A DNA stretch of 64,000 nt. Source: an uncultured Erysipelotrichaceae bacterium (GTDB taxonomy: Bacteria; Bacillota_I; Bacilli_A; RFN20; CAG-826). Below, in pieces: positions 52,980-60,525 of the stretch. Location of the stretch: assembly GCA_902777015.1 (NCBI GenBank), contig CACYSA010000002.1:1-64000 (forward strand), read 5' to 3'. Position 1 is the first letter of the stretch. The number at the start of each line of letters is the position of its first letter. Made by a program: the position numbers and the translations under genes. The notes below the pieces were generated by a model. It had not been told where the DNA came from. It was given only the letters and a program-made list of their open reading frames with translations, and did no database searches.

Positions 52980-54696
52980 GGAAAGGCTTTTTGCTTATTT
53001 AAAATGTGAAAGAAAATCATTAGCGATTGCTATTTTCTTCGCACTTTTATTCGTGCTTGCTCAAATATCTCAACCATTCTTATTAGGTAAAGCTCTTGAC
53101 GCTAGTAAAGATAGCAATGAACAAGCATTTAATATATTCGTATATGTTGCTTTAGGCTTAATCCTCATTGGTGTTTTCTGTGGTTATCTATTTGAAGTTA
53201 TTGTAATGAATGTCTCTCAAAGGATCATTAAGAAAGCCAGAGATGAAGTTTATCAAAAGATTAACGCCATATCTTTAAAAGATTTTGACAACAAAAGACA
53301 CGGAGATATTGTCTTACTTGAAATAAGAGACATGGAAAATTTTGCGAGTGGTCTTTTCGCAATCTTTAAAACATTATTACAAGGCATATTTACCGTTATC
53401 ATTACCATTATCATGATGGTGATGGTTAACTGGATCTTAGCAATTGGTGTGATTATCCTTACTCCATTAAGTATGATTATGGCTAGAATCGTATCAAGAT
53501 TCTCATATAAACATTATCGTAAACAAAGTGAACTACAAGCGGGTTTATCAACCTTATCTTTAGAAGCTTTAAATAATATTGATATAGTTCAATCGCTTAA
53601 TTATGAACAACAATCAATTAATCAATTTGAAAATATCAATAAATCACTTCAAAAAGAAGGACGTGTCGCCTTATTTAGTGCCTCTTGGGTTAATCCATCT
53701 ACTAGATTAGTTAATAACATCATCTATGTCATCATCGGTGTCGCGGGCATTATTATGCTCATGAATCATGATGCATTAGTGAGCCTATTCGCAGTCATGT
53801 CTATAGGGCGCTTATCATCATTTTTAAGTTACACAAATCAATATAGTAAACCATTTAATGAAATCAGTAATGTCACTAGTGAATATGAAAACGCGAAAGC
53901 GTCATTTAGAAGAATTAATGATTTCTTAAATATTGATAATGATATTGATAATGGAGATAAAGAAATCAATGACATTCAAACAATTGAATTTAAAGATATG
54001 TCATTTAGCTATGACCCTAATAGAAAATTAATCGAACACTTTAATTTAAAAATAAACAAAGGACAAAAAGTCGCGATTGTTGGTCCTACAGGCGCTGGTA
54101 AAACAACATTAATTAATTTATTAATGAGATTTTATGATCCAATATCTGGAGACATTCTAATTAATAATCAATCATATTTAGATATCAAAAAATCATCATT
54201 AAGAAATAATGTTGGTATGGTTCTTCAAGATACTTGGATCTATAGTGGCACAATCTTAGATAATATCCGTTATTACAAAAGAGACGCTAGTGAAGAAGAA
54301 GTTAAAGAAGCCGCGAAGAAAGCTCACGCTGATATATTTATTAATACTTTACCAAAAGGTTATATGACTAAAGTCAGCAATAAACACGGCTTATCTGAAG
54401 GTCAAAGACAAATGATAGCGATAGCAAGAGTAATGTTAACTAATCCAGAATTAGTGATATTAGATGAAGCCACAAGTAACATTGATACAAGAAGTGAAAT
54501 GTTAATTAATAATGCTTTTGATTTAATGATGAATGAAAAAACTTCAATCATTATCGCGCACCGTTTATCAACCATACAAAAAGCTGATGTCATCATTGTT
54601 ATGAAAGAAGGCGCAATCGTGGAAACTGGTAATCACAGTCAATTAATGAATAAAAAAGGTTTCTATTACTCTTTATATTCATCACAATATAGATAA
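52969..54696 (+). CDS. ABC exporter half-transporter, second subunit
   Basis: 575 aa. Six-helix membrane domain and ATPase domain: Walker A IVGPTGAGKTT, Q-loop GMVLQDTWIYSGTI, signature GLSEGQRQMIAIAR, Walker B LVILDEATSNID with the catalytic Glu present, H-loop IIAHRLSTI. The signature begins LSEGQ rather than LSGGQ. Together with the preceding subunit it should form an asymmetric heterodimer with one active ATP site. Confidence 0.9.
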   Translation: MKTKERLFAYLKCERKSLAIAIFFALLFVLAQISQPFLLGKALDASKDSNEQAFNIFVYVALGLILIGVFCGYLFEVIVMNVSQRIIKKARDEVYQKINAISLKDFDNKRHGDIVLLEIRDMENFASGLFAIFKTLLQGIFTVIITIIMMVMVNWILAIGVIILTPLSMIMARIVSRFSYKHYRKQSELQAGLSTLSLEALNNIDIVQSLNYEQQSINQFENINKSLQKEGRVALFSASWVNPSTRLVNNIIYVIIGVAGIIMLMNHDALVSLFAVMSIGRLSSFLSYTNQYSKPFNEISNVTSEYENAKASFRRINDFLNIDNDIDNGDKEINDIQTIEFKDMSFSYDPNRKLIEHFNLKINKGQKVAIVGPTGAGKTTLINLLMRFYDPISGDILINNQSYLDIKKSSLRNNVGMVLQDTWIYSGTILDNIRYYKRDASEEEVKEAAKKAHADIFINTLPKGYMTKVSNKHGLSEGQRQMIAIARVMLTNPELVILDEATSNIDTRSEMLINNAFDLMMNEKTSIIIAHRLSTIQKADVIIVMKEGAIVETGNHSQLMNKKGFYYSLYSSQYR

Positions 54697-54708
54697 TAAG
54701 GAAAATAT

Positions 54709-55386
54709 ATGGCTAAAGAGAAAAAGCAGAAAAAGAACAAAGTCATCGAGATTAAAGACAAATTAACCACTCCTAAAAAGATGGCCTTTTTCTCCATGAT
54801 TGTTACTTTAGTATCTTTCTTATATAAAATTGGTTTAGGTATTTATTCTTTTTCTATCATCTTAATGGTAGCGTCAATTTCCACATTCTTAGTTTTAGTT
54901 TGTAAATTCGTTTTTTATAAAAGGATGATGGGTGATAGAAAGCAAAAGAAGTTTGCTTATCTTATTATGATGGTCTCCGCTTTAGCGTTCGCTGTTTTAT
55001 TCTTATTGTTCGCTGTTTTAAAGGTTGGAGATATCGATATTCATAAAGAAAACAACTACACGGGTTGGCTAAGTTATGTTTTTATGGGCTTTATCATTGT
55101 GATGTTTGTCTTATCCGTTATAAAGCTTAGAGGCGCTCTTCAAAAGAATGATATTATGGTTATTGGTTTAAAAGAAATGATCTTCTTATCCGCTTTAACT
55201 GACGCAGTCATCATTGAAGAATTCTTGTATAAAACAGTTATTATTCCATTACATTTAGATGCCTTGGATTTACCATTTTTTCCAGTGCTCAAGTACACAA
55301 ATGCTTACTTCCCACTTATAACTGCTGTTATAATGTTAATTATTCCGTTAGTAATGTTTAATCGTTATCGTAAATATGAAGCATAA
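54709..55386 (+). CDS. polytopic membrane protein of unknown function
   Basis: 225 aa. A Lys-rich N-terminus (AKEKKQKKNKVIEIKDKL) and about six membrane segments. No family recognised. It lies 12 nt after the ABC exporter and 19 nt before the cardiolipin synthase gene, so it may serve either; a link with membrane lipid handling is only a guess. Confidence 0.5.
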   Translation: MAKEKKQKKNKVIEIKDKLTTPKKMAFFSMIVTLVSFLYKIGLGIYSFSIILMVASISTFLVLVCKFVFYKRMMGDRKQKKFAYLIMMVSALAFAVLFLLFAVLKVGDIDIHKENNYTGWLSYVFMGFIIVMFVLSVIKLRGALQKNDIMVIGLKEMIFLSALTDAVIIEEFLYKTVIIPLHLDALDLPFFPVLKYTNAYFPLITAVIMLIIPLVMFNRYRKYEA

Positions 55387-55405
55387 AAAAGGGAGGCTTT
55401 GATTT

Positions 55406-56800
55406 ATGAAGAAATTTTGGCGAAACATGTTATCTGGATATTTCCTAGTTTTATTAATTCTTTTAATTGAAATAGGTGTCCTCATATTCATTCAATTCTT
55501 TTTAGATGATGTCATCATCATGGTCGCGGGAGCGCAAAAAGAAGATGTCGCATTTATCATTTCGATAGTCTATCTCGTATTGAGAGCGATAATCTTTGTT
55601 ATTGCTGTTTTTATCTTCTTTAGAATCGTTAATAAACCAGAAGATCCAGAATTCAAGATTCCTTGGATTGTTGGCATGCTCCTATTACCATTATTTACTT
55701 CTATTATTTTCTTAATCTTTGGTAACCACGGTTTAAGAAAGAAAGATGGCTTAATTATGGAAGCCACAGTCGCAGCATATAACGCTCACTTCTTAATGGG
55801 CCAAGAACAAAGAGAACAAGTTAGTGATGACTTAGGTAGAGCGTACGGCGCTTTTAAATATATTAATAACATTACTAAATTAGGTGTTCATTCACATAAT
55901 AGATATACCTATTACAAAACAGGTGAAGAATTCTTCCCTGAATTTGTGGAATCACTTAAATTAGCTAAAGAATTTATCTTCATGGAATTCTTTATTATTA
56001 CCGACGGTAAATGGTGGAGCGCAGTTCAAGAAGTCTTAAAAGAAAAAGCCGCTGAAGGTGTTGATATCCGTATTGTTTATGATGATATGGGTTGTGGTGG
56101 CACTATCAGCGCTAAAACTCCTAAGATTTTAGCCAAATACGGCATTAAGTGTTATAAGTTCCATCCATTTAGACCAATTCTTTCTGGTGTTTATAATAAC
56201 CGTGATCATAGAAAGATTGTTGTTATTGACCATCAAATGGCCTTTACCGGTGGTATGAACTTAGCAGATGAATACGCTAATGACATTAAGAGATTTGGTT
56301 ATTGGAAAGATACAATGATTAAGATTGAAGGTAGTGCGATTAATAATCTTATCACTGTCTTCTTACAAAACTTAAACCTCGCTGTTGGTCATATTTCTGA
56401 CTACAACAAATGGCTCAACTTTAAATATGAACAATATGATGATGAAGGATACTCAATGCCATTTGGCGATGGTCCAGGCGACTATGACAGCGCTCTTATT
56501 GGTGAACAAACATATATCAATATCCTTAACTACGCGAAACATCGCGTGGATATCTCTACTCCATATTTGATTCCGACCTATGGTTTATTAGATGCTTTAA
56601 GAAATGCCGCGCTTAGAGGTGTGGAAGTTAACTTAATCGTTCCTGGTATCCCAGATAAACCACTTGCGTATTGGATGGCAAAATCTAACTTCAAATATTT
56701 ATTAGATGCCGGTGTTAATATCTATTTATACACTCCTGGCTTTAACCATATGAAATCCGCAATCGCTGATAATGAATTAGGGCGGTGTCCTACTTTATAA
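55406..56800 (+). CDS. cls: cardiolipin synthase, truncated by an internal deletion
   Basis: 464 aa as read. Two or three N-terminal membrane segments, PLDc domain 1 with the intact NNRDHRKIVVIDHQMAFTGGMNLADEY (HKD motif 1), then HKD motif 2 starting FNHMKSAIADNEL. Here the chain turns to GRCPTL and stops. Family members continue with the GT(I/S)N.D.RS half of motif 2 and about 60 more residues. The missing C-terminus exists downstream in another frame (56802-56939), so 70-80 bases have been lost inside the gene. As drawn the product lacks part of the second active-site half. Gene symbol by family only. Confidence 0.82.
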   Translation: MKKFWRNMLSGYFLVLLILLIEIGVLIFIQFFLDDVIIMVAGAQKEDVAFIISIVYLVLRAIIFVIAVFIFFRIVNKPEDPEFKIPWIVGMLLLPLFTSIIFLIFGNHGLRKKDGLIMEATVAAYNAHFLMGQEQREQVSDDLGRAYGAFKYINNITKLGVHSHNRYTYYKTGEEFFPEFVESLKLAKEFIFMEFFIITDGKWWSAVQEVLKEKAAEGVDIRIVYDDMGCGGTISAKTPKILAKYGIKCYKFHPFRPILSGVYNNRDHRKIVVIDHQMAFTGGMNLADEYANDIKRFGYWKDTMIKIEGSAINNLITVFLQNLNLAVGHISDYNKWLNFKYEQYDDEGYSMPFGDGPGDYDSALIGEQTYINILNYAKHRVDISTPYLIPTYGLLDALRNAALRGVEVNLIVPGIPDKPLAYWMAKSNFKYLLDAGVNIYLYTPGFNHMKSAIADNELGRCPTL

Positions 56801-56801
56801 A

Positions 56802-56939
56802 TGTAAATGTATGGATGAAATTAGCGAAGACTTTGAAGAAATGCTTAAAGTCAGTGAAAAAGTACCAAAGACATATCGCTTTAGAGGTATTAAAAAGAGC
56901 ATTTGCTCTGTTCTAAAGATTATCTCCGCTTTATTCTAA
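56802..56939 (+). pseudogene. out-of-frame C-terminal remnant of cardiolipin synthase
   Basis: The frame just after the cls stop reads CKCMDEISEDFEEMLKVSEK, then VPKTYRFRGIKKSICSVLKI and ends SALF, which is the typical cls tail. Going back in this frame the codons before it read GGVLLYK, expected after the FEC segment of HKD motif 2. The junction therefore lies near 56780-56784. Confidence 0.7.
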
Positions 56940-56942
56940 TAC

Positions 56943-56993
56943 TTAAGGTCTATTAGACCGTTTAAGGTTCATTTAAGGGATTGTTATTTATCT
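56943..56993 (+). promoter_or_regulatory. response-regulator boxes and promoter of the two-component operon
   Basis: TTTAAGG at 56961-56967 and 56972-56978 are direct repeats with an 11-bp period, the usual spacing of OmpR/PhoB-family sites. A third TTAAGG is at 56943-56948. TTATCT (56988-56993) lies 10 nt after the second TTTAAG and 7 nt before ATG 57001 (leaderless). A hairpin GGTCT-att-AGACC (56947-56959) sits between the boxes. Confidence 0.6.
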
Positions 56994-57000
56994 TATAGAT

Positions 57001-57678
57001 ATGAAATTATTATTAGTCGAAGATTCAATCCAATTAAATAAAGCATTATCCACAGTGCTTAAAAGAAACTCATTTGTCGTTGACAGTGCTTTTGATGGTG
57101 AAGAAGCAGAACTATTCTTAAAACAATATCAATATGATTGTGTCATCCTTGATATCATGCTTCCTAGAATAAACGGTTTAGATGTTTTAAAGTGGGCAAG
57201 ACTTAATAAGATTGATACACCTATTATCATGTTAACCGCCAAGTCCACAACTGAAGATAAAATTGCTGGTTTGGATTTAGGCGCTGATGATTATTTACCA
57301 AAACCATTCGTAGTGGATGAACTATTAGCGAGAATTCGCGCTTTATTACGTAGAAAGCCATCTTATGAAACTAAAGATAATTTAGTTTTTGGTGATTTAA
57401 CGTTGGATATTAATTCATTAGTGCTTTCAACTAAAGAAGATAAAGTTACTTTAATGAATAAAGAAATGCAAATCATGACTTTATTAATGAAGGCTAATGG
57501 TAATGTTGTTTCTTCGGAATTAATTACTAGAACTGCTTGGGATAGTGATGCTTATTCCACAAGTGAAAACGTTTGGGTATTCATTTGTTATATTAGAAAG
57601 AAGATTGAAAAGATCCATTCTAAAGTGAAGATTAAATCAATCCGTTATCAAGGCTATTATTTGGAGTATAAAGAATGA
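57001..57678 (+). CDS. OmpR/PhoB-family response regulator
   Basis: 225 aa. Receiver domain with acidic pocket LLVEDS, phospho-acceptor Asp51 in CVILDIMLP, MLTAKS (Thr/Lys) and DDYLPKPF. The C-terminal winged helix (about 130-225) includes LMNKEMQIMTLLMKANGNVVSSE and ENVWVFICYIRKKI. Probably autoregulated through the 11-bp repeats upstream. The kinase gene overlaps its stop (ATGA). Confidence 0.93.
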   Translation: MKLLLVEDSIQLNKALSTVLKRNSFVVDSAFDGEEAELFLKQYQYDCVILDIMLPRINGLDVLKWARLNKIDTPIIMLTAKSTTEDKIAGLDLGADDYLPKPFVVDELLARIRALLRRKPSYETKDNLVFGDLTLDINSLVLSTKEDKVTLMNKEMQIMTLLMKANGNVVSSELITRTAWDSDAYSTSENVWVFICYIRKKIEKIHSKVKIKSIRYQGYYLEYKE

Positions 57679-58979
57679 TTAAGAAGCTCAGATTACGTTT
57701 TATTATTGCCGCTTTGTTATCAATTCTTTTTGTTTTATCCGCGACAATTGCTGCGATTAATATTAATAATTATATTAAAACTGAAAATGAAAATACCTCT
57801 GCGATAAGAGAAATCATTGACCGTGAGCATTATAAAACTGAAAGCATGTTCAATGGTGGTGGTTATATAGGTGGTGGCATGCCTGGTGGTAACCCAACGC
57901 AACCAGGACAACCTCAACAACCAAATGATTATTCTAATAATGTCACTAATAGAGAGCATTATTTCATCGTTGTTTATAACGAAGATAGCTCTTTTAGATA
58001 TTCTAATTTTTCACATATTTTTACCATTACTGAAGAAGACGGTATGGAAATGGCGCAGAAGTTTTTTGAAAGCGGTAAATCATCTAAAAAAGAAGGTAAT
58101 TTAAGATATCATCAAGAAGTCAAAGTGGTGTATGCTCCTGGAAGCGCTATCTATTCTTTCCCTCCAATTGTATCAACTTATGTCGTTTGTTTAGATGCGC
58201 AAGATAGAATGCATTCTTTTGATAACTTTTTAATAAGTTCACTCGTAATCGCGGCGATTGCCTATACCTCTTTAGTGGCCTTAATTATTATCTCCTCTCA
58301 CTTTGTTTTTAAAACAAGCGAAGAATCATATCGTAAACAAAAAGCATTCGTCACTAATGCTTCTCATGAATTAAAGACTCCTTTAACTATTATTTCTACT
58401 GATTTAGAGCTTATTAAGATGGATCATGGGGATAATGAATGGATTGATTCTATTGATGATCAAGTCAGAAGATTAACTATTATGACTAAACAATTAGTGA
58501 CCCTTTCTAAATTGGATGAAAGTGATTTAAAGAACTTCCCATTCACTAATTTATCATTAAGTAAAATCGCTAATGAAAGTGTTTCTTCATTCTTACCTTT
58601 ATATGAAAAAAATAACTATAAATTTAATAGTGATATTGATGAAGATATTGAAATCAAAGGTAATAATAATTTAATTAATGAATTATTTTATATCTTCATG
58701 GATAATGCGAATAAATATGCTACCCCAAAAGGTGAAATAGGTTTAAGCATTAAAAAAGATAATAAGAATAAAATAAAAGTCATTTTTTATAACGATATTG
58801 AAGACGATGAAATTGATGTTAATCAGATGTTTGAAAGATTTTATAGAAGCCCTAATTCTAATAAAAAGGAAGGCTCTGGTATTGGTTTAAGTATCGCTAA
58901 AGAGATTATTGACTTACATAAAGGCAAAGTAAAAACATCATTAAAAGATAATAAAATCTATTTTGAAATTACTTTCTAA
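57675..58979 (+). CDS. sensor histidine kinase with a Gly/Pro-rich extracytoplasmic segment
   Basis: 434 aa. Membrane segments at about 8-30 and 185-212 flank an outside domain of ~150 residues opened by a low-complexity stretch (GGGYIGGGMPGGNPTQPGQP). The HisKA box reads TNASHELKTPLTI with His231. The GHKL ATPase has ELFYIFMDNANKYA (N box) and GSGIGLSIAKEII (G box). It pairs with the upstream response regulator and probably controls the VTC/DUF4956/surface-protein cluster behind it. Confidence 0.9.
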   Translation: MIKKLRLRFIIAALLSILFVLSATIAAININNYIKTENENTSAIREIIDREHYKTESMFNGGGYIGGGMPGGNPTQPGQPQQPNDYSNNVTNREHYFIVVYNEDSSFRYSNFSHIFTITEEDGMEMAQKFFESGKSSKKEGNLRYHQEVKVVYAPGSAIYSFPPIVSTYVVCLDAQDRMHSFDNFLISSLVIAAIAYTSLVALIIISSHFVFKTSEESYRKQKAFVTNASHELKTPLTIISTDLELIKMDHGDNEWIDSIDDQVRRLTIMTKQLVTLSKLDESDLKNFPFTNLSLSKIANESVSSFLPLYEKNNYKFNSDIDEDIEIKGNNNLINELFYIFMDNANKYATPKGEIGLSIKKDNKNKIKVIFYNDIEDDEIDVNQMFERFYRSPNSNKKEGSGIGLSIAKEIIDLHKGKVKTSLKDNKIYFEITF

Positions 58980-58981
58980 TT

Positions 58982-59014
58982 TTTAAGTTTATTTTAAGTT
59001 TTTATTTTTAGACT
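58982..59014 (+). promoter_or_regulatory. response-regulator boxes and promoter of the VTC cluster
   Basis: TTTAAG at 58982-58987 and 58993-58998, again with an 11-bp period, and TAGACT (59009-59014) 10 nt after the second box. The spacing is the same as at the two-component promoter, which suggests both are activated by the same regulator. Confidence 0.6.
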
Positions 59015-59045
59015 AGAGGCAGAAGATGGCTCTAGTTTTATTTTA
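59012..59045 (+). terminator. terminator of the two-component operon, overlapping the next promoter
   Basis: ACTAGAG (59012-59018) pairs with CTCTAGT (59030-59036), followed by TTTATTTTATT. The left arm overlaps the -10 box of the VTC promoter, so transcripts starting at about 59021 would lack that arm and escape termination. Confidence 0.6.
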
Positions 59046-59078
59046 TTAACCATCTAATTATCTAAGGAGGGAAACAAT

Positions 59079-59816
59079 ATGGAAGCAATCACAGTAATGA
59101 AACGTTATGAGATGAAATTCATCTTAAATAAAGCGCAACTTATTGCGTTTAAAAACGCCTTAGATGGTCATATGGTTATTGATGAATACGGTAAAACTTC
59201 TATTGCCTCTATCTACTATGACACACCTAATTATCAATTAATTAGGACATCATTAGAAAAACCAGCTTATAAAGAAAAGATTAGATTAAGAGGATATGGT
59301 TTATTAAATGAAGATGATGATTCCTTCTTAGAACTTAAAAGAAAAGTCGAAGGAGTTGTCTATAAACGCAGAATCAAAATTAAAGAAGAAAACGCGATTA
59401 ATTTTTTAAAAGGAAAAACTAATCATTTAGAAAGTTCTAATCAAATCTCTAAAGAATTAGTCTATTTCCGTAATTATTATCAGAAATTAGAACCTAAAAT
59501 CATGGTTATTTATGACCGCACTAGCTATAAGGAACTTAACGGCGATATCAGATTAACAATTGATGAATGTCCTAGATATCGTACTTATGATTTAAATCTT
59601 CATACATCAATGGATGGGGAATTATTGTTATCTCCAGGTGAGGCTATCTTAGAAATCAAAGTCCAACAAGATATGCCTTTATGGTTAGTTAATATTCTTT
59701 CCACTAATAAGATTTATAAATCTAGCTTTTCTAAAGTTGGAATGGCTTATCAATTAATGAATAAAAAACAATTATTACATTTAGAAAGGGGAAATCGTTA
59801 TGAAGTCACTATTTGA
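59079..59816 (+). CDS. VTC-domain polyphosphate polymerase-like protein
   Basis: 245 aa. The VTC/CYTH-like tunnel fold is seen from KRYEMKFILNKAQL, the YDTPNYQLIR strand, KIRLRGYG (basic), FLELKRKVEGVVYKRRI (basic), YDRTSYKE and ILEIKVQQDMPLWL (acidic/basic alternation). Bacterial VTC proteins are thought to make or bind polyphosphate. It starts after AAGGAGGG and overlaps the DUF4956 gene by 17 nt, the usual partner in Bacillota. Confidence 0.85.
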   Translation: MEAITVMKRYEMKFILNKAQLIAFKNALDGHMVIDEYGKTSIASIYYDTPNYQLIRTSLEKPAYKEKIRLRGYGLLNEDDDSFLELKRKVEGVVYKRRIKIKEENAINFLKGKTNHLESSNQISKELVYFRNYYQKLEPKIMVIYDRTSYKELNGDIRLTIDECPRYRTYDLNLHTSMDGELLLSPGEAILEIKVQQDMPLWLVNILSTNKIYKSSFSKVGMAYQLMNKKQLLHLERGNRYEVTI

Positions 59817-60498
59817 TTTATTAACAAATGTTGAAAGCGTTTATGTCGCTTTAATGATTATCGCTATTACTTTTATCATTAGTGTTCTATTCACTTACGC
59901 GATATCGTTTAAATTAAGAGCGAGCAAAAGCTTCTTTCTAACTTCTGCGATTATGCCAATGATTGTGGCCGCAGTGATATCAATGGTTTCTATCTTTTTA
60001 GATAATACTACTTCAGGAGCGGTTAGAATTGCCACAATCGCCGTAGCATTAGGCTTAATTAGATTTAGAAGCAATAACGCAAAAGCGGAAGAATTATTAC
60101 TTCTTTTCGCTGGTATCGCTACTGGCTTAATAAGTGGTTTAGGATATGTGGTATTCGCGCTTATATTCGCTACCGTTGTGGCTACATTCTATATCTTATT
60201 AAGCAATACTAAATTATTTACTAATAAGAAATTCGCTCAAGAAAAGACACTTAAAATCACTATTCCAGAATCACTTGAATATAGTGAAGTATTCGATGAT
60301 ACATTCCTCCGTTATTTAAAAGATAATGAATTAATGGAAGTTAAAACAACAGGCATGGGATCGTTATTCAAATTAACATATCGTGTTGTTTTAAAAGATA
60401 ACAAAAACGAAAAGGAATTCATCGATGAATTAAGAACTAAAAATGGAAATTTAGAAATATCTATTCTTCCATTTATAGGACAAGATAAAGGTTTATAG
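59800..60498 (+). CDS. DUF4956 membrane protein
   Basis: 232 aa. Three or four membrane segments in the first 140 residues with the conserved AVALGLIRFRSN and GLISGLGYVVFALIFA, then a cytoplasmic domain of ~85 residues. DUF4956 proteins are usually encoded with VTC proteins and are thought to be their membrane partners. AGGGG precedes the start. Confidence 0.85.
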   Translation: MKSLFDLLTNVESVYVALMIIAITFIISVLFTYAISFKLRASKSFFLTSAIMPMIVAAVISMVSIFLDNTTSGAVRIATIAVALGLIRFRSNNAKAEELLLLFAGIATGLISGLGYVVFALIFATVVATFYILLSNTKLFTNKKFAQEKTLKITIPESLEYSEVFDDTFLRYLKDNELMEVKTTGMGSLFKLTYRVVLKDNKNEKEFIDELRTKNGNLEISILPFIGQDKGL

Positions 60499-60525
60499 AT
60501 TTGTAAAAAAGGGAGACAAAACTAT

